A DNA stretch of 64,000 nt from Pagrus major (lineage: Eukaryota; Chordata; Actinopteri; Spariformes; Sparidae). Where the stretch lies: NCBI RefSeq assembly GCF_040436345.1, contig NC_133220.1, positions 9,741,664 to 9,805,663 on the forward strand. The letters run 5' to 3'. Shown here piece by piece: positions 51,543 to 63,518 of this stretch. Within the stretch, counting starts at the first letter, position 1. Each line of letters begins with the position of its first letter. The notes below the pieces were generated by a model that was given only the letters and a program-made list of their open reading frames with translations, searched no databases and was not told where the DNA came from. The position numbers were made by a program, and so were the translations under genes.

Positions 51543-52015
51543 ACAGCTGCTGTGTGCGCGGAAACAGGGAAAGGACCCGAACGCAGACTGACTGGTAGAG
51601 TACAATGATTCATTGCGGCAGGGACAGTATAGTGTATACAGTGTAGAATCGTGAGGCAGGCAAGGGTCATGCCAGGAAGGAAGTCCAAACAGGAAAACAA
51701 ATCCAGAGGGGCAAGGCAGGCAGGTAGGCTGGTGATAAACAGTAAGCAGGTCAAAAATACAGATTACTGCAGGAAAAGATCAAATAAAATACAGATGTTT
51801 GCAACTTACAGGCCAGTGGATCTGGGCAGGTATATGTGATTGGCTGATGAGGGAATGATGTGCAGGTGCATGGGAAGGGAAGCCTGGGTGAGGGGGATCG
51901 CTGGGAGAAAAGTCAGAGGGCAGAGGGGTCTGAGAACGTGTAAACATGGCTGAAGGGGGGCAGAGAGGCAGAATGAGCAGGAATGTACTCAAAAGAGGCG
52001 GACATTGTGACAATA
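51543..52015. repeat. Dispersed repeat, about 470 bases
   Basis: 'gcaggcaagggtcatgccag', 'ggaaaacaaatccagagg', 'gattggctgatgagggaatg' and 'gtgcaggtgcatgggaag' occur in order. I recognise this run from an abundant interspersed element of fish genomes. No open frame or terminal repeat was resolved, so the class is left open. Confidence 0.45.
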
Positions 52016-52094
52016 TCCTGACAAATTAATTCACCACCTCATGTCACATTTAATTTTAATTCCCCATCTAGCATTTCTTCATTTTAGTACATTT

Positions 52095-52422
52095 AAAGGT
52101 GCAACATGTAAGAATTGGCCACCTTTCAAATTCATACTCGACACAAATAGAAGGCAGCATATCAGCAGTGACCGCTAACTGCTGTTATCTGTAGCTACCC
52201 TTAACTAGTTAGCTCAGTTAGCCGTGCAGGTAGTGGTTCAGACTGGGAGCTCAGGGACCAGGTGAATGTTTGGACCAGGGTGGCTGGGGCTAGCGGGTTA
52301 GCATGCTAACTTAAATAGATATCTCTGCAACATATTTTAAAATAATAACATGAAAAACTCTTGTTTCTTTACATTCTGTTGATAATTTTAGTTATTTTAA
52401 GATTCTTACACATTGCCCCTTT
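52095..52422 (+). mobile_element. MITE-like repeat, family A (copy 2)
   Basis: The ends AAAGGTGCAACATGTAAGAA and TTCTTACACATTGCCCCTTT are imperfect inverted repeats. The core has 'agctcagttagccgtgcagg', 'ggctagcgggttagcatgct' and 'agatatctctgcaacat', shared with the copies at 25011 and 60940. This is the most complete + strand copy in the window. Confidence 0.7.
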
Positions 52423-54235
52423 CATTTATGTGTAAAAAAAGCTTAACAGGACGGGTTATACATTTTTACAAATGTTAGAATAACTACCTAAAAGATGGAA
52501 ACACCCATGCATTCATAAGATGTATAAACATACTAAAACATGTAAACTAAAATAGGACTTATAAAATGCTTTTTATAAAGGCATAAGTCTTGAAATCACT
52601 TTGATCTAAATATGTGTTTACAACCACACTATGGAGTTTTTGAACTGTTTTACTGGACACCATTTAAAGCATCTGTCATCTTACAGCATGTTATATCACA
52701 TTGTGTTATGTTATGGAAGTGCAGAGCACATTCCTGTAATAGGATCTCCACAAAGAGGATGGACAGATATTTCATGACCATGTTCCTGTCCGTCACAAAC
52801 AGGATAGGGACTCATGGAGGTCCAGTGGAAAAACCAGCAGGTGTTGGGTAAAATCTTTCTGTTGTCATGTAAAGATCTCATAACTCCACTTGTGGTGATT
52901 CTCACATTTTAATTTCAAATTGAAGGATTATATTGAAAAAAGACTTCATGGGGCTTATGAAAGCCTTTTCAAAGACAGTCAGACACTTTTCAAAATGCCT
53001 GAATGGCGTTCAGCATTAGAACGAGTTACTTAAAACCACATTTGGAGATACATGTTTTCAGACAGTGATGATTCCAGTCAGGATGGGTGTGGTGCTGTAT
53101 TACTTGGAAAAACAGGATTTAAAAGAGAAGGAAGAATCAATGCTTCTGATCCATGAATGGAAAAGCGACTTGCTGAGACAGGGAGGACACCCAGCATATG
53201 TCCTGCTATCACTCTTCACTTGTCTCTTCATTTCCTGTGGTGAGGCCACATCTGACTAATGACTGCTGAGGCTACAGAAGAGGACCAGTAAGGCTGGTTA
53301 GTCATGACACTGTTCTAACGCAACACTGACGCGATCATTCGTAAATTGTCTTGTACACCACGGTTGCAAATCTGGCTCACTGACCCAGAGGCTGGTGTGT
53401 ACTGAAGCAGAAGTTACCATGTTGACTCAGGAGTGATTACGCACTTGGAAAGATTGTCCTGTGATGTATTATTTACATGCTTCATCCCTTTTGTTGTGAG
53501 GTTGTATTTCAAGGATAAAGCTTTTTTGCTGATGTAGCGGACGGATGGCAATGTCAGTTGGGCGGTCCACCAGTTTGGCCTAGACTGAAATATTCTTGAT
53601 TGCTTATGATTCACAAAAAAGAGCATTGATTCCTCCTCCTCTTTTAAACCATTTTCCCCATTGCACAAGTGCAGTGACACACCCATCCTGGCTCATACTG
53701 TAAAACCACTGTCTTATCGTTTATCTCCAAAACATCAACTTTTATTGTTTCGACTTGTTTTGACACTGCAGGCATTTTCCAAAGTATTTTTTGGAATCGT
53801 GTATTTTCTTGTCTCTGAAAAGGGTTTCATAAGCCCCAATAATTGAAGGATGAATCCTCCGGACTTTGGTGATCCTCTGAATTTTCCTTGATGATGAAAT
53901 GAGGCAACATGAGGTTGACTTTTGTATACTCAACTGTAAAAGTCTCAACAAGTGATGGATTGCAATGAAATTCAGTACAGGCCTCAATGAAGTTTTCTTG
54001 ATGTTAGCGTGTTAGCAGTCAGCTCAAAGCACCACTGTCATTTCATTTCAACTGTATGTGACCAAATCAGCAACAGAAACTAAATCTGGAGCATGTTATT
54101 GTAGTTGAGTTGGTACAGACGACTCTCACTCCGAAGTCAAGGGACTGAATCCCAGAGGGAATATATTATATAATATATTATCACTGTTATCACTGATATT
54201 ATTTCCACACATTATTCTCAGTTTCTTTACAGTTT

Positions 54236-54330
54236 TCTGTTGCTGTTTGGTTAGATTTAAGGAACTAAAATACTTGGTTAAGTTTAGGAAAACATGGTTT
54301 TGGTCAAAATACACCTTTTCACAGGAAGAC
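54236..54330. repeat. Fragment of the 'ttggttaggtttagg' repeat
   Basis: Shares its motif pair with the repeat at 49800-49935. Confidence 0.45.
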
Positions 54331-56017
54331 TTCTCCCACGTGCATATTTTTTTGGTCTTTTTCCCCCTTAGTTGCAAAGCTATGACATTACAAAATGTGG
54401 CTGGTTAGTTTCAGCGATGGTCCTGGAACAACATTAACTATGATGTTCTAGGAACAACACCAACATGGCAGTATCAGATCATGCCACAGAGCCACTAGCA
54501 TGGATGTAGACTCTTAGTCTTACTCCACTGTTTTAGCTGTCTCTCATTGCTTTTCAGTCTCCAGCCAATTCCTCCCGTGATTTAAATACTCAGAAATGCT
54601 TGCAAATATGGACTGACACTTAAAAAAAGGGCTAAATCATTTCCCGAAACAAATTGACGCTCTAGCTTTTTAGCAAAACAACTTAAACTAGAGCAAATTG
54701 TGTTTTTCTGGGGGAACTATTTTCACCGAGATGGTTTAGCCTACATGCTTTTGACTTTTAAAAAAAATGTGTCCGCGGTCATTGTAATCAAGGAACATGT
54801 AATCATGTTTAACGATGTATCTCAGTGATGTCTTTTTAATAGTGTCAGGGCAACAATGGCTTTGTAGACAAATGGATGTGGCTCCAACGTGAAACATGTG
54901 AGCAACACCATAAAAGCTTTTTTCTCCTTTTTTTTCCCCAGGGGCTGGCTGTGGATGATGGTTGATGACCTCCACAAACACCGCCACTGTTGTCAACGCT
55001 TCTCTGAGAGTAACAGCAACCCCCTCCTCTCCTGATAATGCACTGTCTGTTCACATAACTAAGACGAATAACTACCGCGATGAGTGCATATCCTGTTTAT
55101 GGCCATGTTCTGTTTCACAAGTTGATAAAAGGATCTTTTCAATCCACTTAAAAGTTTTTTCAAAATCATATACAATGAAGAAAACTGTAAAAAAAAAAAT
55201 CTCTACAAAAATGATCTACTGACACATGTAAGTTCTTTTGAAGTAGACACAAGAAACCCTCTCTTTTGATTGAAAAAAAGGCACAGTCGGGCCTCTGGCA
55301 CGACAGCGGACCAGAGTACAAAGAAACAGTGGAGCCACATTTTATTATGGGGTTTTTCTCTGTACTGGTCCACACCCCTGCCAGGATAATGGCCTGGTCC
55401 TTTACTGCTGCCCTGACTGTGAATGCAAACATTGAGTTTTTCTCCTTTTAGGCACAAAAACTTTCTAAAGTGAGAACAAAACCTCAACATGCAACTCTTT
55501 TGAATCGAGGCTTTTTTCTTTGTTATCTCTGTAAAATATGTTGGTTACAGTTTAATATACAATATTTTCTTCAAGTGAATAGTTGTACAGGTTTCTGCTC
55601 CGTTGGCTCATTCATTCAAGATCAAAAACATTCTGAACACTTTCCTGAGAATGTCCCCTCACAAGTGATACAGTAGTTTGTGTTACATGGTTCACTGACG
55701 GCCGGTACTCTATTGGATTGTTTCTTTTCATGAAAGAAGGTTTCCCATTATTTTGCTCAGGCAGCTCATGAAACAATAGACAATGAAGAGAAGAGAGTCA
55801 GGAGGCAAAGAATGTAGCTGATTGTATCCTTATCAGCCGCCATTTCAGTCTGCAAACTGAATTAACCACATTGTACGCCTCTTGAATCCCCTTTTTCATG
55901 AGTCTGTTCTAACAAAACAGCACATTATTAACATGTAAAGCTATGCCTTGAATAATGTAAACTACATACAGCAAATACTGCAATGCTTAATAGCACAAGG
56001 AGGCAATGTTAAAGTGT

Positions 56018-56023
56018 TTTATT
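56018..56023 (-). terminator. Candidate poly(A) signal on the minus strand
   Basis: TTTATT on the + strand reads AATAAA on the minus strand. It could end the CD46-like transcript if its 3' UTR is long. An earlier candidate is at 57685-57690. Confidence 0.25.
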
Positions 56024-56931
56024 TCAGTTTGTAACATAAATAATGTACAAAATAGTAATACTATAGTGGCATGAGCTATTTACAATCGTTAAAATAATGT
56101 GGCATTAAAAAAATACATCGTAAAAAAAAAGTGCTTTTCATCTTAGGATTTAAATTATGTTACGTATTCATTTGATTATCTGCCATTTTAAGTGCATTAA
56201 CATTAAAGTGAGTTCTCTTTTTTTGTCCCCATCGCCTCAGAGAGGCACAGCTGCAGTTTGTTGGCATGTCCCTCTTGGCTCACCGAAGCTGTTTATCAGA
56301 TAGGAGTGGTTCCATTTGCAAAGCTGGTGTTGACGAGAAACGAAGAGGGAAAATGTTTAGGTTGAGCTTCATTCACACAGCGGAGCAAAAAAAAAAGCAC
56401 AGCACTCATGCTTTTTTTGTATTTGCATTTATCTGTTCCATGCTTCCACTTAAAAACTCTAAACGTAAACATTTCTTCAGTATGGCTTTTAGAGGTATTT
56501 TGGTCGTTTTCTGGCAATTACTGTACTTGGTAAGAGTAAATACACAGGAAGTGACAGGTACCTTAGTCAGGCAGGCAATCTAAAGATTTTGGAACTGTAA
56601 TAACTCCGGCTTCAGGTCTTCTCTGGTGTCATATGAGCTATAGTGTCATCAAATAAGGAATTTGTGTCAGATTTGTTTCAGTTATGTTAATCGTATGTTA
56701 AAATTTGATTAGTTCACCAAATGGTGTTTTTAATGCATATTTGATTAGCATTCCGCAATGTTAGTGTTAGTCACTGCCACTTTGAGAGAATAATGAGTTT
56801 TGTAAAGTAAGCTTTAACCTTGGTTTAATGCAGTATGTGAAGGTTTCATATGATTATATTGTTAATAAGAGATTCATGTTTAAGGAAAGTTGCCCTGAGC
56901 TATTAAGTTTATTAAAATTAAGATTAATATC

Positions 56932-57454
56932 AAAGGAGACATACTATGCTCATTTTCAGGTTCATCATTTTATTTTGGGTTACTACTAGAAAAGGTTTAC
57001 ATCCTTTTATACAAAAAACACATCAGTTTACTCATACTGTCTTTCCCCTCTGTCTTAAATAATCTGTTGTAGCTCCTGTCTCTTTAAGACTCGAATACCT
57101 CCTGATCTCCTCTGATTAGTCAGCTGACACACGCCTGACCCTGCACCGCTCACCGTGTGTCCGGTCAGCTCTGCTGCGTTTTCAGCTTCTAGTTAGCTTC
57201 ACTTCTACCGTGAATATCAGCAAAAATTACGCAAATATGCGACACGGTGACGTAGTGTGATGTCACAAAGTCACAGAATTAAAGGCGAGGCTACTGACAA
57301 GCAATTCAGGCACTACAGGAGTCATGTTCTCTGTGGGATAGAGGAGCTCCCGTCGGCGTGGACTTAACTTTCAAGAGCTTTTCCATACACAAGAACCTCT
57401 ATAACACACTGAAGGAAAGGTAAAAAAAATGAAAAAGCGTAATAGGTTTCCTTT
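56932..57454. mobile_element. MITE-like element, family B
   Basis: The left end AAAGGAGACATACTATGCTC (after 56932) and the right end AAAAAGCGTAATAGGTTTCC TTT form imperfect inverted repeats about 520 bases apart. 'gacacgcctgaccctgcacc' and 'gtgatgtcacaaagtcac' lie in the core. No coding capacity. Confidence 0.6.
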
Positions 57455-57684
57455 AAGCGGTTCAGTCTCACACTCTGATTTTTTTTCTTTTTGTCAAATT
57501 TAGCCCACAGGAATGTCTAAGAAAATGGTTGTCACCTTAGTCAAAAAATATGTCCCTGTTTCTGCATTGTTTTGAGTTTGTTAATTCCTGCACATTTTTT
57601 AACTTGATTATCAAAGGCATCATGATTCATTCCAGCCTGAGGGAAAATTTTTTTCCTGATGCTGGTTTCTATGTAACAGCCTGT

Positions 57685-57802
57685 TTTATTAAAGGATTTC
57701 CTGTTGACTTCCCTCATTCTCAGAGCGAGTCCGAAAACACACAGACATCTAGGTTTCCTTAAACAGCTCAAACACTAAAAACAAGGGGAGAATCTGAACC
57801 TG
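57685..57802 (-). other. Candidate last exon and poly(A) signal of the CD46-like gene (unresolved)
   Basis: On the minus strand an acceptor CTCTGCAG ends at 57803. Reading on in the phase required by the preceding exon gives RFRFSPCF and a TAG at 57777-57775. AATAAA follows at 57690-57685. Phase and layout fit, but the pyrimidine tract is poor and the peptide is not conserved with anything I know. Other acceptors between 55 and 58 kb fit the phase too, so this is only one option. Confidence 0.2.
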
Positions 57803-58002
57803 CTGCAGAGTTAGTTACTTAGAAGTTACTGCATATCATTCACTGCATGCTGTATTTGTTTACAGAACATGTGCTATAATGGACCTGTGCATTACAATTA
57901 AAGGCAGAAAGTGAAAAAAAACAACAAGCAATGGAAGGACAAAAAGCATAATCAAATATGATTCATGCATTGAAGAGTTAAGAGAAAAACACCGGGTCTC
58001 AC

Positions 58003-61000
58003 CCTTTTCTCCTCAGAAGAAACTTGTGTATACACAGAATAAGTATACAAGCAACTGTTAATAAAAATAAAAGAAAGAAGAAAAAAGAGAGATTTATTGT
58101 TTTTGTATTCAAACTGCAGAATTCTGTAAAAATGTGAAGTCAAAAGAGAAAAGTTGTACATTACCTACGAAAACGCATACAACACTGACTATAACAGGTA
58201 TATATCCTGAAAGACACAAGCAAAGTTAAATGCAGAACATAAATAATCATCCACGTTAACATCCTGATAAGGCTGGGGCTCAATAACTCACCACTATCCC
58301 TGCTAGTATCTACAGCCTCATCACGCTTGCCTGCAAGTATAAAACAGTATTATCAGTATTTAAACTGCCATGGTCAACAGGACTGACTACATCGTCAGAG
58401 CATCCAAGAAGGGCTGTTACAAACTCATTTACTGATTTAATATTGATTAGAGTATGTGTCAAATTATTTTGCTGGTATATGATTTTATATGTATCATCTC
58501 AGTGTTTCCATGTCGGATCAGTGAAGGGAAGAACATCAACATATTAACTGGGACGGGGACGGACAGAGGGAGACATGTCTGAGGATATTAAATGACAGAT
58601 CTCTCCAGTCAGTAAATTAATACCATTATTGTTTGTTATGCAAACAATTAAAATTACAAGGCAAAGTCATGGCAGTCATAAATTATAGTGTTAAACGAGC
58701 AGTCTGACAGTTTGGGAAATGTGCTTATTGACTTTCTGGTGAAGAGTTAAATGAGAAGATTGACACCAGACTCTGTGTGGTATGTGTTGGTTAAATATGC
58801 AGCCATTAGCATTATTAACATGTTGTATCTCCTTTGTTTAAAGGTGTACTATGCAGGATTTTCATTAAAAAAAAAAAAAAACCAGTGTAAAGACTCATGC
58901 AAAAGTAATCCCTCTCAATCATCACTTATGACCCAGTAGAAGTCTGTGGTGTCTGTATCTGCGGAGACCCCGCCCTCTGCCTGTTTTATCTTATTTCCAT
59001 AGTATTTACTGCATTCAGGACATTTCTGGGTGTCAACCTTTGGGCGGTGGTGTGTAGCACCCAGCCAATTATATCTCAATGACGTAAACTCAATAAAAAA
59101 AGTTTTCAGCCTCTCTCCCCTGCTCTTTGTCTGTTATGGATGTTTAAGAGCTTCAGGTCTGTGTGTCTGTTTGACCGAGGGTAGGGCTGAGCTACACACA
59201 CAGAGACCTGCAGGGCACAGGTGAATCCTGCACTTTGGCTGCATTCACACAAAATCTGAAGGGTTGTGTGGAGGCGTGGACACGTTTATCTGATTCACTG
59301 TTCTCACCAACTCCTGCATAGTATGCCTTTATTTCATGCAAAAGTGTAAACCACAATTTTTAATTTTTGTTGAAAAATTCAGTTATGGGGTCTCTGATGG
59401 TTGCCTGGCACATTACTCCCCATAAAACAGAAAGCTTTACACTCTTGGCCAGACAGCCAATAAGCTTTTTTCCCAAAATTAGTAAACTTGGTTAGTCCCA
59501 GTATGTGTCTAAAAAGGCAACAAAATAACAAAAAATCCCATTCAGTGAGCTTTGAGCACATGAGCTCTAGCTGGACCCTCTGGTGGTTTAATTTCAGTTT
59601 TCCACACTGATGATAACTTTTATTCTCCTTGTAAATGGTTTTGTGTATCCATGTGTAGCACAGGAGTCATTATATTTTATACTGTTGTGCTATTTTCCAA
59701 AACAGCCCATTACTTTCCCATTAGGGGCAATTTTCAAAGTATTACCTCTAGTTTTTTGACTTACAGATCCATTTCAGTTGCCTTAAAAGAAAATTCAGGC
59801 CTGACATTACTATATTTTACTTGTGTTTCTTCCCTCCACTGAAACAACCGGGTAATTTAACTGAAATAACAAATCACAAACTAAATACAAACAAATCACA
59901 CAAAGTTTAGAAGTCTTAAAAGTACACTATATTCAAACTGGAGTCCTCTAAAGGATTGCTTGGGAAGCAATCTGCTCATCGGAGGCACAGTTTAATTTAA
60001 AAATCCATGGCACAGAATTTAGCTTATTAAATTTAAGCTTGTAATCACGAAACTTCCAAAGGTAAAGAAGATTCAAGCTGGACTGCTTTTTCATTAAATT
60101 GTTCAATACCTTGAAATGATGTTGTTGATGTGTCACTGGCTGTAGTAGCTTTATCCTCAGCTGGCAAATTTTGTCTACCACCTTCAAACAGAATGACCAC
60201 AATGATTTCTAATTCCTTTCAAGTTTAGGCAGGATAAAAAGTAGCTTGTGAAGCTGAGAATCCATTCCCGAAATGCATGCAGCATGCACATAATCCATTC
60301 ATGCTACCAAGTGCTGTGCCTAAAAGATTTCCAGTTTAATTACATGCTGATCGTCTTGTTTGGAGACATTTCTCTGTACCTCGTAGTGAAGGTGGGACAG
60401 CTGATGTTGCACTGGTTGTGATAGCTTTAACTCTGTGAGCTGTGGATGTGGCAGGTGATTCTGTAGACGTGGATGCTTCTGTGAGACGGAAAATAATCAT
60501 TGCTCTCAAAAATACTGAATTCTTGCAGTGAGGGTAATTATCTTTAAATTCTTCAGTGTGAAAATATTTGAATGATTTCTGTCTGTAAAAGATTTCTATA
60601 CCTTGTGCTGGAGGTGCAGGTGTAGCTGTCGTGACCATTTCTGTTGTAATTTTATATTCTGTTGTGACACCTATGAATAAAAACACTACTGAGTTAAAAG
60701 AAATATGGCTCATCAGCCGTTTATGTGGAGGAGCATGCGTACAGATTTAATTTTACATGCAGAATAAGTAACGCTTTAAAATAAGGGTACACATCATATC
60801 CTTAATGCTTAACTAATGCATCGTTAATGATGATTTAATGCATGAATTAATGTAGGATATATGAAGAATTTCAGTATCTCACCATTAACAAATGATCAAT
60901 TCACTAAACTTTTATGTGATTAGTTCACGCTTCATCTGTTTAAGGGGCAATATGTAAGAATTTTTGTTGAAAACATTAAAGAATTGACGTATTGTTGCAG

Positions 61001-63518
61001 AGATATCTACTAAAAAATAGCATGCTAACCAGCTAGCCCCGAAGCTAAACACTAAGACTCTCCCGTTGCTCTGAGCTCCCAGTCCAGAATGCTAGCTGCA
61101 CGGCTAACTGAGCTAACTACCTAATGACAGTTACAGTTAGCGGCAGTTAGCGGTTACTCTGGTGATATGCTGCCCCCTATTGGTTTGGAGTGTGAACTCA
61201 ACAGGTGGCCAATTCTTACATATTGCACCTTTAAGGAATGTTAAATCCCAGTTATTTCATATGTGGCTTGACATTCAATTAAGTTAGCTGGATTTCAGTT
61301 GCATAAAAGTTTATTACTGTGACTTTATTTTGCTTGATATGGCAAAAAAAGATCAAATTGGGATTTTTTTGGCAACTGCTATATGACTCATGATTAGCGG
61401 GAATGATGAAAAATCCCTTACATCTGGAGAACAGAATTTGTAGACCAGGGCGTCTGGATATTGTACTTGGCCAGGTTCAGATTTCAATAATATTTAGATT
61501 AACTGTGCAGCCCTAGTTTTGTTTTAGTTTGATTCTTAAAAAAAAAACAGCTTAATATTTTCACGAGAACAGGTCCTGTTGTGCTTTCAAAGAGCAAATA
61601 CATGGGTCTGAAATACAGTTTTATGTAACTGGAGTCAAGCTCATTTGGTCGCATATCAATACATGTATGGAGTAACAGCGATTAACATTCCTCAACTGAT
61701 GATCTATTAAATGTGAACTAATCATGTAAATCATAGTGACCTGATTATTTGTTAATGGTCAACAGGAATTCATTTATTCATGCATCAAGTCATCATGAGT
61801 CATGCATTAGTTCAGCATTTATGTATATGATTTGTACCCTGATTATAAAGTGATGCCTATGATGTTCAACCTTCGCCTCGTTGAAAACCGTACTCAATGT
61901 AGTGTTTGCAGAGTTTTGACCAATGACCATGTTTTTAATGAGAGGATGCTCTTAAGTCAATATACGCTAAAGCTGTTAATGAGAATATGAGCGTGGCAGT
62001 TAGTAAACAAACAGCTTGGTGTGAGCACAGACATGAGTGGTGATTAGAAAAATGCTGTTAACTGAGAGTGTGTGGAGATGGACTGCAGTGACGATGTTCA
62101 AACTTGCCAGCAGTGTGTTTAAAGCTGAGTGTCCTCAGTGACACCATAGCAACCACCTAGTATGTGCTCTTTAACTGAATGCAGTATGCTACAGATAAGT
62201 ACTTCATTTGGGTGCCTGACAGCGCACCCAAATGAAGTTGCTTCTGAGCATGTGGGAATGGTTAGATGTAACGAGACCGCGTCTGTGGTTTTGCATGTTT
62301 TAACCCATTAACTTCAAACCATGCACAAAATGACATGCCGACACTGCATAACAGCGGTTTTCTGACTGATTTATTACATTCCAGGCAGCTGCTGTATGAA
62401 ATTGATTTCACAACAGTATACCATGAAAATCAACTTGCAGGGCTTTTAAACTTAAAAGACATTTGAGCTTCCCACCCTGAGCCTGACATCAGAGAAAAAT
62501 GGCTCCTGTGTGAATAAGGTCTATTTCCTGTAGCTGGAAATCTATCTTCAAATTTACTCATCTAATTCTCCTTGTGTAGTGCAGTGAAAGTGCCTTCTTG
62601 AATGCCCCTTTTGTAGACAAAACATGATAAAGTGCCTTCAAGGGTGCCCTTCAGGTAGACAAAATGTGATAACATGTCGTAGGGTGCCCTTCCAGTGGAG
62701 AAAACATCTCTTCACTATAAACATATCCTGACTTTGGTGCCCCCCCCGCATACATGTGGTGCCCCCTTTTTATTTTTTCGCCCCTGCCCCTCAAACATCC
62801 TAAGTCCCCCACTGAATTGACTGCATTGTTTGAAAATCGTCTGCAGTAATCAAGAGTGTTACAAGGGTTCAAACATGCAGAACCACCTGTGCGGCCTTCA
62901 AATAACTTAAACAGTGCTTGATATTCATGAAGCTGTGTCTGCCGCAGCCTGCCTCTGACTCATCGGTGTAAAGAAGAACAAGTCAAACATCATGGATGGA
63001 GTGCGCTTACTTTTGCATTGAGGAGGCTCAGAATCGTATTCACCAGACTCGCTGCACACAATTGTATCGTTCCCAACCGGGGTGTATCCTTCACCACAGG
63101 TGTACTGAATGATTGTTCCATATGTTGGGTAGTCGTCCGAAACCCATGAGCTTTTGCCATTGGTCACTTCACCAGGTATATCACATGTTACAACTGAGGA
63201 ATCAAACAGACACACAAACGGGTGGTTTCACACATTCTTATCACATAACGATAACAGAGAAGGGAGAAACAGCGCAGGAAAACAGAGGAAGGCGAACTGC
63301 TTCACAAGGACAGAACAAACACAACCGCTGCTGCATAAACAGCTCGTGTAAGAGGAGAGAAACAGAAGCTGACTTTTGAAACTAGCCTTTGTTTTAAGGA
63401 ACGTACCAAACATTAGAAATAAGAAATACAAAGTAAGAGACACATACGTTCACACTTTCCTCTTCCGGTCCACCCAGTTGCAAGGCACGTTTTGTAGCTG
63501 TTCCCATTAACCTGGTAC
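58003..63518 (-). CDS. CD46-like complement control membrane protein (partial, 8 exons, 5' end off the right edge)
   Basis: Minus-strand exons in transcript order: 63518-63448, 63193-63011, 60670-60602, 60478-60380, 60181-60110, 58330-58292, 58206-58165, 58054-58003; phases agree throughout. The first encodes the second half of a split CCP/sushi module (YQVNGNSYKTC...GWTGRGKCE). The second encodes a complete CCP module with four cysteines (VTCDIPGEVTNG, IIQYTC, TIVC, PPQCK). Three Thr/Ser/Pro-rich exons follow (VTTEYKITTEMVTTATPAPP; ASTSTESPATST; TTASDTSTTSF), then a short linker. The membrane helix is split over two exons (YIPVIVSVVCVFV, then VACILILCIHKFLLRRK). CCP modules, an STP stalk and one membrane span with a basic stop-transfer are the layout of CD46, which protects host cells by binding C3b/C4b. 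The position beside mir-29 and cd34, and the strand, match human CD46. The cytoplasmic tail after RRK is unresolved. Confidence 0.8.
58839..59331. mobile_element. MITE-like element, family C, in an intron of the CD46-like gene
   Basis: The left end TAAAGGTGTACTATGCAGGA and the right end TCCTGCATAGTATGCCTTTA are inverted repeats matching at 18 of 20 positions, about 490 bases apart. The interior has no transposase frame. The well-kept ends suggest a fairly recent insertion. Confidence 0.75.
60940..61234 (-). mobile_element. MITE-like repeat, family A (copy 3), inverted
   Basis: The left end TTAAGGGGCAATATGTAAGA and the right end TTCTTACATATTGCACCTTT are near-perfect inverted repeats. The core contains 'gcagagatatct', 'agcatgctaaccagctagcc' and 'gctgcacggctaac', the reverse of strings in the copies at 25011 and 52095. 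It lies in an intron of the CD46-like gene. Confidence 0.75.
61235..63010 (-). other. Intron of the CD46-like gene (right part)
   Basis: This lies between the first Thr-rich exon (60602-60670) and the complete CCP exon (63011-63193). I searched the minus strand for a further CCP or stalk exon and saw none with cysteines and splice sites in phase. Confidence 0.5.

Larger units (their letters stand above)
47236..56017. other. Intergenic region between the mir-29 unit and the CD46-like gene
   Basis: About 8.8 kb in which I find no exon with coherent splice sites and protein resemblance. It contains several repeats, listed separately. Its right part may include the 3' UTR of the minus-strand CD46-like gene. 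Confidence 0.5.

Noticed and set aside
57541..57771. 76-codon minus-strand frame considered as the CD46-like cytoplasmic tail
   Set aside because: The acceptor before it is weak and its middle contains AATAAA, which fits a 3' UTR equally well. It shows no motif known from complement-regulator tails.
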